NCBI RefSeq assembly: GCF_900111145.1
Contig: NZ_FOIR01000001.1
Coordinates: 1,433,501 to 1,497,500 of the forward strand
DNA: 64,000 nucleotides
Direction: 5' to 3'
Source of the DNA: Roseivirga pacifica
GTDB taxonomy: Bacteria; Bacteroidota; Bacteroidia; Cytophagales; Cyclobacteriaceae
Both the position numbers and the translations under genes were made by a program. This document shows, one piece after another, positions 8,217 to 17,618 of the stretch. Each line of letters starts with the position of its first letter. Positions within the stretch are counted from its first letter, which is position 1. Under the pieces are notes generated by a model. That model had not been told where the DNA came from, did no database searches, and saw nothing but the letters and a program-made list of their open reading frames with translations.

Positions 8217-9614
8217 TTAGTCTTCCTTCAATTCGCCTTCCGATTTTGCAACCAAGGTAGAAACGGTAGCATCACCAGTTACATTTACCACGGTGCGAAG
8301 CATGTCAAGCGGCCTGTCTACAGGGAAAATGATAGCAATCCACGCAGGGTTCAAGCCAACAGACTGAAGTACAACCACCATCATAACTAAGCCGGCACTA
8401 GGTACGGCAGCCGAACCAATTGAGGCCAAAGTAGCTGTAAGTACAATGGTTGCTTGCTGAGTGAATGAAAGGTCTACCATATGCAACTGCGCCATGAAAA
8501 CCACCGCAACTGCTTGGTAAAGGCTAGTGCCATCCATGTTTACGGTTGCACCAATTGGCAGTACAAAACTCGATACGTTTTTAGAAACACCCAAGTTATC
8601 TTCTACACACTCCATAGTTACAGGAAGTGTTGCCGCACTAGAACTTGTTGAAAATGCTAAGAACTGCGCAGGACTGATTTTTTGGAAGAATTTTCTATAT
8701 GTCATGCTCTTAACAAAAGCGCGCACAACCAGTGGGTAGAAAACAAAAATTAGGAATAGAAGCCCGGCAACCAGTGTTACAGAGTAAGAGGCTAGGCCTT
8801 TAAATATTTCGAATACTTCGCCTGGAGTGTCTGCCATTTTAGCGATTACACCAGCCAAAAGACAGAAAACGAAGAATGGAGCGGCCTTCATTACGAAGTC
8901 TACCATTTTCAGGAAAACCTCGTTGGCGCCATTCACAAAGTTGGATAAACCGGCCACTTTCTCTTGCGGCAGGCTAGCCATACAAATACCAAAGAATATA
9001 GCGAAGAAGATCACCTGAAGCATAAGTTTATCATTGCTCAGCGAAAGCATGATGTTCTGCGGAACCATATCCACAATAAACTTCAAAGGCCCTGCATCTT
9101 TGTTTTGAGAAGCGGCAGCTTGCTTTTCGGCAACCATTTTCTTCTCTGCTTCTGTCATTTCTTCGGCCTCGTACAAATGGCTGTATTGAGGGTCGGCCAT
9201 GTAGTTTTTGCCATCAAGTATCTCAACGCCATTGGTAGCAGCTACCCAGCTTTCATATTGAAGCCTGTTTTTAATGCGTTGCTCTTCATCAATAAGCGCT
9301 CCTGGCTTTACCAAGTTTACCAAGGCCAAACCAACACCTACGGCAATTACTGTAGTAACTAAATAGAAGCTTAAAGTTTTGCCTCCCATTCGGCCCAACT
9401 TCGACATGTCTTTAAGGCCGGAGATTCCGCTAATAATGGAGAACAGCACCAACGGAACCGCAATGTACTTTAACATGCGAATGAAAATCTGCCCAAATGG
9501 ATCGATCCATGTAATGGTGAACTGATTCCAGCCAAGGGAGCTTGAAAGGAACGCCCAAATCACACCTGCTACTAGTCCTAGCATGATTTTGACGTGCAAA
9601 GGAAGCTTCTTCAT
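8217..9614 (-). CDS. Dicarboxylate/amino acid:cation symporter (DAACS family)
   Basis: 465 aa with about eight membrane segments and two re-entrant loops. Hallmarks are a serine-rich FSTSSSAATLPV loop (HP1), ATVNMDGTSLYQ (the NMDGT cation/substrate motif) and SAAVPSAGLVMM (HP2). Members take up glutamate, aspartate or C4-dicarboxylates with Na+ or H+. A 60-70-residue Lys/Glu-rich insert after the second helix (about 115-180) is longer than in E. coli GltP. It is the last gene of a leftward run after aroC (20-bp gap). The substrate is not predictable. Confidence 0.93.
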   Translation of the reverse strand: MKKLPLHVKIMLGLVAGVIWAFLSSSLGWNQFTITWIDPFGQIFIRMLKYIAVPLVLFSIISGISGLKDMSKLGRMGGKTLSFYLVTTVIAVGVGLALVNLVKPGALIDEEQRIKNRLQYESWVAATNGVEILDGKNYMADPQYSHLYEAEEMTEAEKKMVAEKQAAASQNKDAGPLKFIVDMVPQNIMLSLSNDKLMLQVIFFAIFFGICMASLPQEKVAGLSNFVNGANEVFLKMVDFVMKAAPFFVFCLLAGVIAKMADTPGEVFEIFKGLASYSVTLVAGLLFLIFVFYPLVVRAFVKSMTYRKFFQKISPAQFLAFSTSSSAATLPVTMECVEDNLGVSKNVSSFVLPIGATVNMDGTSLYQAVAVVFMAQLHMVDLSFTQQATIVLTATLASIGSAAVPSAGLVMMVVVLQSVGLNPAWIAIIFPVDRPLDMLRTVVNVTGDATVSTLVAKSEGELKED

Positions 9615-9634
9615 TATTTATTTAGTTTGGAATT

Positions 9635-10711
9635 TTAAAGTCGGTTTGACCTGCTAATTAGCAAATAATCGGCAATTACCAAAGCTGCCATTGCATCAAC
9701 GATAGGCACTGCGCGCGGTACTACGCATGGGTCGTGACGACCTTTTCCACTAACGGTAATTGACTCTCCGGCTTCATTTACGCTTTCCTGATCTTTCATT
9801 ATAGTAGCTACCGGTTTGAAGGCTACATTGAAGTAAATGTCTTCTCCGTTTGATATGCCCCCTTGAATGCCTCCAGAAAGATTGGTGCGGGTTTTAACTT
9901 TATCGCCATCTTTATAGAAGGCGTCATTATGGTCTGAGCCATTGAGTTTTACGCCTTCAAAACCACTGCCGTATTCAAAGCCCTTTACGGCATTTATGCT
10001 CAGCATGGCTTTACCTAGTTCGGCATGCAGCTTATCGAAAACAGGTTCACCCAAACCAACAGGTGTGCCTTTGATTACCCCAGTAACAATTCCACCAATG
10101 GTGTCTCTATTTTTACGAGTTTCATCAATCAATTCAATCATTTGTTCGGCCACGGTTGCATCGGGGCAGCGAACAATGTTGTCTTCGGTTTTACTCAGGT
10201 CCAGTTCGGTATAAGGCTTGTCTAGCTTTAAAGCGCCTACTTGCGAAACATAAGCTTGAGCACTTACGCCATGATGTTTTAAGAAGAGCTTGGCAATGGC
10301 TCCGGCAGCTACGCGTGCGGCAGTTTCGCGAGCAGAACTGCGCCCGCCACCACGGTAGTCTCTATGGCCATATTTCTCCTGAAAAGTATAATCGGCATGC
10401 GAAGGGCGGTACTTGTCGGCAATGTGCGAGTAGTCTTTGCTTCGCTGATCCTGATTTCTGATGAGAATACTGATAGGTGTGCCAGTAGATTTTCCTTCAA
10501 AAACACCTGAAAGAATTTCGAAGGTATCGCCCTCTTGTCGCTGGGTAGTAATCTTTGACTGACCAGGTTTTCTTCTGTCTAATTCTGACTGAATAAATGT
10601 CTCGTCAATTTCCAGCCCAGCAGGGCAACCATCGACAATAACGCCTAGTGCAGGCCCGTGTGATTCACCGTATGTGTGAATTCTAAAGAGTTTTCCGAAA
10701 GAACTTCCCAT
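9635..10711 (-). CDS. aroC: Chorismate synthase
   Basis: 358 aa, normal length. It begins with the typical [14 protein letters not shown] motif (FMN/EPSP binding). [38 protein letters not shown] and [19 protein letters not shown] are the other signatures. It converts EPSP to chorismate using reduced FMN as cofactor, the last step of the shikimate pathway. It starts directly at the stop of the BatD gene, so the two are probably co-transcribed. Confidence 0.97.
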   Translation of the reverse strand: MGSSFGKLFRIHTYGESHGPALGVIVDGCPAGLEIDETFIQSELDRRKPGQSKITTQRQEGDTFEILSGVFEGKSTGTPISILIRNQDQRSKDYSHIADKYRPSHADYTFQEKYGHRDYRGGGRSSARETAARVAAGAIAKLFLKHHGVSAQAYVSQVGALKLDKPYTELDLSKTEDNIVRCPDATVAEQMIELIDETRKNRDTIGGIVTGVIKGTPVGLGEPVFDKLHAELGKAMLSINAVKGFEYGSGFEGVKLNGSDHNDAFYKDGDKVKTRTNLSGGIQGGISNGEDIYFNVAFKPVATIMKDQESVNEAGESITVSGKGRHDPCVVPRAVPIVDAMAALVIADYLLISRSNRL

Positions 10712-12172
10712 TTACTTTTTAAAGACTAAATATCCGGCAGCCGCTAACATAGCGAATATTAAGATATTGGCGATTATCAAAGGTGTATTATCGTCTTCTA
10801 ATGGGCGAAGTTCGTTTGATGTCGCATCTATTTTGTCGTAAAAAGAGCCCAAATCGGTAGAAGAGATAGAGATATTCTTTTTGCTTTCTCCCGTTACATT
10901 AAGCTTTACGGTTGCGCTTAAAGTGTCGTACTTTTCTCTTACAGGGTCGAAGTATACCCAGCTAAAGTAGTCCTTTAAGTCGTACTGTCCAGGCTCGTTT
11001 GGTATACCAAAGTAGTTGTAGTTTTTAGCACCGGTTACACGGCCACCGCCTCGGTTAACATCTTGGCTAATGTTTGGCGGATAAATGTCCATGGCTTTGG
11101 TCTCAGGAATAATCGGGTCGTTGATTCCCGAAATGTTGCCCTCACCAATTATGTTGAATGAGTACTCGAAACTTTCACCCGTTTCAACTTCTATTTTGTT
11201 AATCTTCTCGTCCAATTCAAACTCGCCAACAGCCACCATGTCTTTTAAAGGGTGAGCAGGTAGTGGTCTTACCTTCACGGTTTTTTCTTTGGTGTGGAAG
11301 GTTTTAAAATCTTCTTGTCTGTCGCGGCCAAAGAAAGAAGGAGAACGCGCCACGCGATATTTGATCATTTCGAATGGTACAGAAGGGAACACCACTGGCT
11401 CTAAATTCAATGGATAATAAGTGGCTTGATAGATTTTGTAGCGTGTGTATGTTTTGCCGCCAAGGTTTACGCGTTCGCCATAAATGTTTTCAATATTAAA
11501 GTTTTCTTCCCAGCAGTTTTCTGGTCTTAACTCTTTCAGAACCGTTGACAGTTGTTTGCCAGCTTCATGAAATTGTAGTGGTGCACGATTGGCATCGGCC
11601 ACATAAAAGGCAAAAGTAGTGGTAAAGCCTTCACCAACATAAACTTCGTCTTTATCGGTCGTAAGGGCTAAGAATGCATCTTCCTTTACATCTACAAACT
11701 CAGGTTCGCTACTGCCTTTTCCGCCAAACAAATCATCGAACGGGTCGGCAAATGGGTCGAACCTTCTTCTCCTTGAGTTTTGTGGGCGGTCTACTGCAGC
11801 CACAATTTTCACAGTTTTGCCCTGAGACGAAACCGTGGTTCCGTTTACATCAATACTAAATGGGTCTAAAGTGTAGGTGCCTTCCTCCAAAGGTAAGTAA
11901 CGTTGAATAATGCTTTGGGTGGAGGAAATTTGTCCATTTATAATATTGGTTTTGCTAGAAGAGGAGGTTCCTCTTTTGGCAAAACCTTGTATTTCAGGAA
12001 AGTTGGTGTAACTCTTTATGTTTTCGTTTTGAACGGTAATGGTAATGGTGAATAGCTCGTTTAAGGCTACTTCGCTCTTACCTAATTCTATGGATATTTC
12101 CTGTCCAAAGCTTACTTGTTGAAAGCCAAGAACTAACAGTAGTAAGGCTAAAATTCGACTGGATTTTCTCAT
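10712..12172 (-). CDS. BatD family protein
   Basis: 486 aa with a cleavable signal peptide (about 1-23, ending VSFGQ), several beta-rich Ig-like stretches and one C-terminal transmembrane segment (about 464-483). The start of the mature part (ISIELGKSEVALNELFTITITVQN) is characteristic of BatD/oxygen-tolerance proteins of Bacteroidota. Family members are periplasmic and membrane-anchored, usually next to BatA/BatB/MoxR; here the gene is solitary before aroC. Role in stress tolerance is family knowledge, not shown here. Confidence 0.88.
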   Translation of the reverse strand: MRKSSRILALLLLVLGFQQVSFGQEISIELGKSEVALNELFTITITVQNENIKSYTNFPEIQGFAKRGTSSSSKTNIINGQISSTQSIIQRYLPLEEGTYTLDPFSIDVNGTTVSSQGKTVKIVAAVDRPQNSRRRRFDPFADPFDDLFGGKGSSEPEFVDVKEDAFLALTTDKDEVYVGEGFTTTFAFYVADANRAPLQFHEAGKQLSTVLKELRPENCWEENFNIENIYGERVNLGGKTYTRYKIYQATYYPLNLEPVVFPSVPFEMIKYRVARSPSFFGRDRQEDFKTFHTKEKTVKVRPLPAHPLKDMVAVGEFELDEKINKIEVETGESFEYSFNIIGEGNISGINDPIIPETKAMDIYPPNISQDVNRGGGRVTGAKNYNYFGIPNEPGQYDLKDYFSWVYFDPVREKYDTLSATVKLNVTGESKKNISISSTDLGSFYDKIDATSNELRPLEDDNTPLIIANILIFAMLAAAGYLVFKK

Positions 12173-12320
12173 GGACTTTTATTAAATTCAGAACGCTTTT
12201 GGGAACGAAACCAAATATAAATTCATTTTCTAAAAGAGAATAACCTCTTTACAGGAACGTTCGTATAGAAGTAACGACCGATTCTTTTAAATAGATTCAT
12301 AACCCTAAAACGTTCTTAAC

Positions 12321-12506
12321 ATGTTGGAATATTTCAAAACAATTTTATCGAAGGTAAGCTTCGATAGGAAGCTATTTGAAAAAGAGTTAAGAAAGGCGAT
12401 TAAATCGCTAGTGACCGATGAGCTCGAAGAGCTGAAAAAGTGGTGTTACGAGCGATATGGCCAACTTTATGGCCCGCTGATCGACAGGCAGTTTGTACTC
12501 GCCTAA
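12321..12506 (+). CDS. Small hypothetical protein (61 aa)
   Basis: Highly charged, predicted mostly alpha-helical, with no signal or membrane segment. A Lys/Glu-rich amphipathic core (FEKELRKAIKSL, ELEELKKWCY) ends in a Tyr/Gly-rich tail. It is accepted as real because it starts with ATG, fills the gap between two divergent genes and is followed 22 bp later by a good hairpin terminator. It is not recognised as any named family. Confidence 0.6.
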   Translation: MLEYFKTILSKVSFDRKLFEKELRKAIKSLVTDELEELKKWCYERYGQLYGPLIDRQFVLA

Positions 12507-12527
12507 AGAAAATTAAATTACTAATCT

Positions 12528-12551
12528 AGCCCGTTTCCCTGACGGGCTTTA
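12528..12551. terminator. Terminator of the 61-aa gene, overlapping queG stop
   Basis: Stem AGCCCGT (12528-12534) / ACGGGCT (12542-12548), 7-nt loop, then TTTAATTTTTT on the plus strand. The queG stop codon sits at its edge, so the hairpin probably serves both convergent genes. Confidence 0.8.
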
Positions 12552-13493
12552 ATTTTTTCCGACAAATTCTAGGTTCCTTTTAAGGCCGCTAAACTTGGTG
12601 CGTTTTACCGCGGAGTGACGAAAAGCCTCTCTAAAAACAGCTTCTGTTAAATCTTGCCAATTATTGTTAAATAGTTCTTTAAGCCCGTCTTTTGGTTCGA
12701 AGTGAGCTTCGTTGTGTGGTTTGGAGAACCGGTTCCAAGGGCAAACATCTTGGCAGATGTCACAGCCAAAAGCCCAGCCTTCCATTTTACCTTTAAATTC
12801 CTGTGGAAGCTCGTCCTTCAGCTCAATGGTTAGATAGGAGATACATTTGTTCGCCTCTAAATGGTATGGGGTTATGGCATCGGTTGGGCAGGCGTCAATA
12901 CAGCGGGTACATGTACCGCAATAATCTTTAATCGGGCCGTCTGGTTCGAGCTCTAGGTCAATAATTAGCTCTGCCAAAAAGAAAAAACTCCCATGTCCTT
13001 TATTGATTAGCAAGGTGTTTTTGCCAAGCCACCCTAGTCCGCTTTTTGCTGCCCATTGGCGTTCCATAACAGGTGCAGAATCCACAAAAACTCTTCCGTC
13101 AATTTCACCAATTTCTTCGGTGAGTATGGACATAAATTCTTTCAGCTTTTCTTTAATTACATGGTGGTAATCTTTGCCATAGGCGTACTTAGCTAGCTTG
13201 GGTGCTTCAGGGTTTTCTTGGGCAAAATCCTTTTCTGGGTAGTAGTTATAGAGCAAAGAAACTACCGACTTGGCTCCCGGCACTAGTTTGGTTGGGTCGA
13301 GCCGCTTATCGAAGTGGTTTTCCATATAGCTCATTTTGCCATGAGCGCCACTTTTCAGCCATGCTTCGAGCCGAGGAGCCTCCTCTTCTAAAAACTCAGC
13401 TTTAGAAATACCACAAAACTGAAAGCCAAGTGCCTGAGCCTTTTGTTTTATCAGTTGGGTGTTATGGTGGGCTAAAGTTTTCATAGAGGGCAT
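12549..13493 (-). CDS. queG: Epoxyqueuosine reductase
   Basis: 314 aa (ATG at 13493; an in-frame ATG three codons later is equally possible). It carries two 4Fe-4S clusters in the ferredoxin-like part: [16 protein letters not shown] (about 193-208) and [13 protein letters not shown] (about 245-257). The cobalamin-binding catalytic domain precedes them ([22 protein letters not shown]). It reduces epoxyqueuosine to queuosine in tRNA in the cytoplasm. It lacks the C-terminal HEAT-like extension found in some homologues, giving a shorter protein. The cofactor is known from the family. Confidence 0.95.
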   Translation of the reverse strand: MPSMKTLAHHNTQLIKQKAQALGFQFCGISKAEFLEEEAPRLEAWLKSGAHGKMSYMENHFDKRLDPTKLVPGAKSVVSLLYNYYPEKDFAQENPEAPKLAKYAYGKDYHHVIKEKLKEFMSILTEEIGEIDGRVFVDSAPVMERQWAAKSGLGWLGKNTLLINKGHGSFFFLAELIIDLELEPDGPIKDYCGTCTRCIDACPTDAITPYHLEANKCISYLTIELKDELPQEFKGKMEGWAFGCDICQDVCPWNRFSKPHNEAHFEPKDGLKELFNNNWQDLTEAVFREAFRHSAVKRTKFSGLKRNLEFVGKN

Positions 13494-13687
13494 GCCTAAA
13501 TTACCTTAAGGGGCAAAGTAATTAAGAATTTGGAAGAAGAAGTCTTATTCTGCTCTTCAATTCTTCTTCATGTATTCAACTAATACATTTCTATTTGTAA
13601 TCATTCCAAATAGATCTTCTTTCTACTTCCTCTAAATCTACTTGATACATGGCCTTCGTAGGTCTAGCAAAACCTATTAAGCTCTGT

Positions 13688-14122
13688 ATGAAAAAGAAAA
13701 AGATTATTAAAGTTACGATGTACAGCCTAGGAGCCCTCTTGGCGCTGTTTATCGTTTTGGTTGTTCACATAATTGCAGTAACAAAGCCTTCTGATAATAC
13801 CCATGTTAACTGGCAGTTGAGCCGAATTGATTTTGAGCAGTCATTGTCTGACACAGAATCAAAAGAAGTTTTAAAGGCTATTAAAAGTATAGATGGAATC
13901 AAAAACACTTATGTGAATAGTTCGCAAGGTACTTTGGTGTATAGTTATCAGGCAGGGAGTATGTCGAATGCTGATGTATATGATCAGTTCACTAAGTTAG
14001 TTGCTATTCCTGCTAAACCGTACGTGGCACCTTCCATTGATGAAGCCAGTGGCTGTCCCGTGTTGGACGAGTCTTCACTCACTTATCGCTTCACAACTTT
14101 TGTCCATAACACTTTCAAATAA
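13688..14122 (+). CDS. Membrane-anchored HMA-like hypothetical protein
   Basis: 144 aa from the ATG at 13688. A 13-codon upstream extension is open but the MKKKKIIK start fits an N-in membrane anchor better. There is one transmembrane segment (about 11-31), then an extracytoplasmic domain whose alternating helix/strand pattern (ESKEVLKAIKSIDGI, then LVYSYQAG) resembles a ferredoxin-like heavy-metal-associated fold. It lacks the CxxC metal motif; a single Cys lies near the C-terminus (SGCPV). It ends 22 bp before the haemoglobin-like lipoprotein and is probably co-transcribed. Function unknown. Confidence 0.7.
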   Translation: MKKKKIIKVTMYSLGALLALFIVLVVHIIAVTKPSDNTHVNWQLSRIDFEQSLSDTESKEVLKAIKSIDGIKNTYVNSSQGTLVYSYQAGSMSNADVYDQFTKLVAIPAKPYVAPSIDEASGCPVLDESSLTYRFTTFVHNTFK

Positions 14123-14144
14123 TTAAATCTAAAAATCTATACCC

Positions 14145-15173
14145 ATGAAAAAGAACATGAAAATATTACCCGTGATCTTCTTGATGAGTGCCTTGACTTT
14201 TGGCTGCTCTGATGATGATCCAGAAACGCCACCGGTTGTTGATAACAGCCTTTACGGACAATTAGGAGGAACTACCTTAGTAGACGACCCTAACAGCCCG
14301 GGAACGAACATTGAACAAGGTAGGCTTAACTTGAGAGCTGTAGTCGATTCTACAATTTTTGTAATTGCTGCCGACCAAAGGTTGTCTCCATATTTTGAGG
14401 TGTTACTCTCTGAAGTTGGAAGCGGAAATACCTCTGGTTTTGCTGCTTTGAGTGCTACGCTAACGGACTTTTTTGCTGAGGCTACAGGCTCGGAAAACTT
14501 TTCATATTCAGGTTTGAACATGGAGGACGCCCATGACCCTGAGGTGAATAGTAGAATGGCATTTGCGGCTGACGATGCAGCGATGGATGCTTTTATAGAA
14601 GATGTGGTGGCAGGTGCTGCTCAAAATGGAGTTACTGACCCTAATCTTATTACTCCAATTGGTGATTTGTTAGAATCGTTAAGAGACCCTATTGTGCAAA
14701 GAACTGAAACGCTTTACAACCGATTAGGGGGAACCAATATGGTGGATGACCCGAATTCGGATGAAATGATCGAACAGGGAAGGTTGACCTTCCGTGCGGT
14801 TGTGGATTCAACAATTTTTGTAATTGCAGGTGACGAAAGGTTACAGCCATATTTCGAGGTTTTACTTAGCGAAGTAGGTAGTAACGATCTTTCGGGTTTT
14901 GCAGCATTGAGTGCCAGCTTAACAGACTTTTTTAGTGTAGCTGCAGGCGCTACTACTCAAAACTATAGTGGATTGAACATGGTAGATGCACACGACCCTG
15001 AAGTAAATGGCAGAATGGCCCTTGCAGCAGATGATGCAGCAATGGATGCGTTTATTGAAGATGCCGTGCAAGGCTTAGCGCAAAATGGCGTGACAGTAGA
15101 AAATAATGGGCCGCTGGTTCGAGAGATTGGCGCATTGATCAATTCTTTAAGAGGAGCTGTAGTACAGCGCTAA
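14145..15173 (+). CDS. Lipoprotein with two tandem truncated-haemoglobin-like domains
   Basis: 342 aa. A lipoprotein signal ends in LTFGC (Cys21), followed by SDDDPE, which resembles the Bacteroidota surface-lipoprotein export signal. Two repeats of about 150 residues follow (about 35-186 and 189-342), sharing LxGQ/NRLGG, VDSTIFVIA.D.RL.PYFEVLLSEVGS, FAALSA.LTDFF, YSGLNM..AHDPEVN.RMA.AADDAAMDAFIED. The order LGG - D.RL.P(Y/F)F - YxGxxM..AH - GxxxxLR is that of group 1 truncated haemoglobins, with His130 and His283 at the proximal haem position. The distal B10 Tyr appears to be Ile. Haem binding is inference, supported by the adjacent hemA. It could be a globin-fold protein without haem. Confidence 0.65.
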   Translation: MKKNMKILPVIFLMSALTFGCSDDDPETPPVVDNSLYGQLGGTTLVDDPNSPGTNIEQGRLNLRAVVDSTIFVIAADQRLSPYFEVLLSEVGSGNTSGFAALSATLTDFFAEATGSENFSYSGLNMEDAHDPEVNSRMAFAADDAAMDAFIEDVVAGAAQNGVTDPNLITPIGDLLESLRDPIVQRTETLYNRLGGTNMVDDPNSDEMIEQGRLTFRAVVDSTIFVIAGDERLQPYFEVLLSEVGSNDLSGFAALSASLTDFFSVAAGATTQNYSGLNMVDAHDPEVNGRMALAADDAAMDAFIEDAVQGLAQNGVTVENNGPLVREIGALINSLRGAVVQR

Positions 15174-15185
15174 CATTAAATAATT

Positions 15186-15215
15186 AGGTGTCGGTATTTC
15201 TTGCCGGCACCTTTA
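15186..15215 (+). terminator. Terminator before hemA
   Basis: Stem AGGTGTCGG (15186-15194) with CCGGCACCT (15204-15212; one G-T pair), 9-nt loop, then TTTAATT. It lies between the haemoglobin-like lipoprotein and hemA, so it ends or attenuates that transcript. Confidence 0.7.
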
Positions 15216-15230
15216 ATTCACAACCCAAAC

Positions 15231-16487
15231 ATGAAAAACTTCCACTGCCTAAGTATTTCGCACTTCCATGCTTCATTTGAAGAAAGAAGTCTGATATCCA
15301 TTCAAGAGCACGAGATCAATGAATTCTTGCTACAAGCAAAGGCATTGGTTGGACTTGAGGAGCTACTTGTTGCTTCTACATGCAACCGTATGGAACTGTA
15401 CTTTTCAACGAGCAAATTAACTGATGTTGAAAAGATAAAGCAGGTGCTGGGGAGTTTCAAAGGTGTTTCGAGCCAGCAGTTTGGTGGTTTATTTAAGCAC
15501 TATCAAGGGGCTGATGCAGTTCAACACTTGTTTTCTGTTTCGCTCGGTTTAGCATCGAGGGTGCTTGGCGATGCGCAAATTATAAATCAGATCAAGCGTT
15601 CGTATAAAATCAGCCATGAGCTAGAGCTGGCGGGGCCTTTTCTTCATCGTTTAATGCACACCATCTTTTATGCGAATAAACGCGCAGTGCAAGAAACACC
15701 TATTAGAGATGGACAAGCTTCTTTGGCTTCGGCCGCAACTGCTATTGCGAATAAATTTTCGGAAAATTTTACCACTGCTAGGCTATTAGTAGTTGGCTTG
15801 GGTGAAATTGGCAGAGATGTAATTAAGAATTTGGCTGATGCTAATATGGACATCACCATAATGAATAGAACCAAAACGAAAGCTATGGAGGCTGCAAGTC
15901 AGTTTGGTTTTAGAGTGGCCGATATTGCCGATTTAGAAAATGAAATTAACGAGGCGGATATTGTTATCAGTGCAGTTGGTGCACCATCGCCAATTATAAA
16001 GGCTAATATGTTAAAAGGCACACCGTACCAAAAGCTGTTTATAGACCTAAGTGTGCCGGGAAGTATTGAAAAGGAAGTTCAGCAAAAGCCATGTACGGAA
16101 GTTTACAATGTGGATCAACTGGCCAATCAACTTGATGATACCTTGCAAAAAAGAGAAAGCGCTATACCGCTTGTGAAAGCCATAATTAGCGAATCTATTG
16201 AAGAGTTTTCAAACTGGTCTGTCGCCCAAACTTACACTAACTCGCTTTCTCATTTTAAAGAAAAGCTCAATGAGATCAGACAAAGAGAGTTGAAGCGAAT
16301 AGGTAAACATATGAATGCTACAGAGATTGAGCATTTCAATTCCTTAACAGATGGAATGATCAATCAAATTGTTAAGCTACCGGCTCTTCAATTAAGGTCT
16401 GCTTGCGAAAGAGGCAATGCCGAAAATCTTTCGGGGGTTTTGAAAGAGTTGTTCGATCTAGAAAACCAACCTCAAACAGCCGAATAG
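15231..16487 (+). CDS. hemA: Glutamyl-tRNA reductase
   Basis: 418 aa from the ATG at 15231; an upstream TTG would lie in the terminator hairpin. The active-site Cys is in VASTCNRMELY, with SRVLGDAQIINQIK and HRLMHTIFYANKR downstream. An NADPH-binding domain (LLVVGLGEIGRDV, about 180-190) and a C-terminal dimerisation domain (about 310-410) follow. It reduces Glu-tRNA to glutamate-1-semialdehyde, the first step of C5-pathway tetrapyrrole synthesis. It converges on ruvB with a 1-bp gap. Confidence 0.96.
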   Translation: MKNFHCLSISHFHASFEERSLISIQEHEINEFLLQAKALVGLEELLVASTCNRMELYFSTSKLTDVEKIKQVLGSFKGVSSQQFGGLFKHYQGADAVQHLFSVSLGLASRVLGDAQIINQIKRSYKISHELELAGPFLHRLMHTIFYANKRAVQETPIRDGQASLASAATAIANKFSENFTTARLLVVGLGEIGRDVIKNLADANMDITIMNRTKTKAMEAASQFGFRVADIADLENEINEADIVISAVGAPSPIIKANMLKGTPYQKLFIDLSVPGSIEKEVQQKPCTEVYNVDQLANQLDDTLQKRESAIPLVKAIISESIEEFSNWSVAQTYTNSLSHFKEKLNEIRQRELKRIGKHMNATEIEHFNSLTDGMINQIVKLPALQLRSACERGNAENLSGVLKELFDLENQPQTAE

Positions 16488-16488
16488 C

Positions 16489-17517
16489 CTACCCAAACAA
16501 GGTTCCGGTTTGCCCTGGTTTCTTAAGCTTTAAATGGTCATAGGCCAAATGTGTGGCTTCTCTGCCTCGGGCGGTTCGTTTCAAAAACCCTTCTTGTATT
16601 AGAAATGGCTCGTAAACCTCTTCAATTGTTTCGGCTTCTTCGCCCACAGCGGTAGCAATGGTCGATATACCCACTGGGCCACCTTTGAACTTTTCTATAA
16701 TCGTCAGCAGAATACGATTGTCCATATCGTCTAGCCCATGTGTATCTACATCCAGTGCATCTAACGCCATTTCGCTAATCGCTTTGGTAATGGTGCCAGT
16801 GCCTTTTACCTGTGCAAAATCACGTGTTCTGCGCAGTAAATTGTTGGCAATACGTGGGGTTCCGCGGCTTCTGCGGGCTATTTCGTAAGCAGCTTCATCG
16901 TCTATTGGCGTATTCAGAATGTCTGAAGAACGCTGAACAATGCGTGTCAATAGTTTCGAGTCGTAATATTCCAGCCGGGCATTGATGCCAAAGCGTGCGC
17001 GTAGGGGAGAAGTTAGCAATCCTGAACGTGTGGTAGCCCCAACCAATGTAAAAGGGTTCAGACCAATTTGTACTGTTCTGGCATTCGGCCCCGAATCGAG
17101 CATAATGTCGATCTTGTAATCTTCCATAGCCGAATACAAGTACTCCTCAACTATCGGGTTTAGGCGATGAATTTCATCAATAAAAAGTACATCGCCTTCC
17201 TCTAAGTTGGTAAGTAAGCCAGCTAAATCACTGGGTTTATCGAGTACCGGGCCAGAGGTAATCTTAATATCAGACTCTAGCTCGTTGGCAATAATGTGCG
17301 ATAGGGTTGTTTTTCCAAGCCCTGGAGGGCCATGCAATAGTACGTGGTCCAGCGGTTCCTCCCGCTTTTTGGCTGCCTGTACAAATATCTTAATGTTGGC
17401 TACTACTTTATCTTGGCCAGAAAAGTCTTCGAAAGAGAGTGGTCTTAATGCCTTTTCAATGTCTCGCTCGCTTGAGTTCAATTCCTCTCCACTGGCATCT
17501 AAATAATCCTCTCTCAT
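16489..17517 (-). CDS. ruvB: Holliday junction branch migration ATPase RuvB
   Basis: 342 aa from the ATG at 17517; a TTG one codon upstream is ignored. AAA+ core: Walker [10 protein letters not shown], Walker [10 protein letters not shown], sensor 1 GATTRSG, arginine-finger region [11 protein letters not shown], and the C-terminal winged helix with [25 protein letters not shown]. It drives branch migration with RuvA during recombination repair. It is solitary here, divergent from apbE. Confidence 0.98.
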   Translation of the reverse strand: MREDYLDASGEELNSSERDIEKALRPLSFEDFSGQDKVVANIKIFVQAAKKREEPLDHVLLHGPPGLGKTTLSHIIANELESDIKITSGPVLDKPSDLAGLLTNLEEGDVLFIDEIHRLNPIVEEYLYSAMEDYKIDIMLDSGPNARTVQIGLNPFTLVGATTRSGLLTSPLRARFGINARLEYYDSKLLTRIVQRSSDILNTPIDDEAAYEIARRSRGTPRIANNLLRRTRDFAQVKGTGTITKAISEMALDALDVDTHGLDDMDNRILLTIIEKFKGGPVGISTIATAVGEEAETIEEVYEPFLIQEGFLKRTARGREATHLAYDHLKLKKPGQTGTLFG

Positions 17518-17594
17518 CAATTCTGTTTTTTACAAGATAAAACATTCAACTGCTTCTTCTCCACTTTCTTTCTGGCTAAGCTTGGGGCTTCGGT

Positions 17595-17602
17595 TATCTT
17601 TG
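17595..17602 (+). promoter_or_regulatory. Candidate -7 box for apbE
   Basis: TATCTTTG is a perfect TAnnTTTG match ending 16 bp before the apbE ATG, so the leader would be very short. The -33 element is not convincing (TTCTGG near 17570). Confidence 0.5.
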
Positions 17603-17618
17603 CACCAAATTTAATGGA

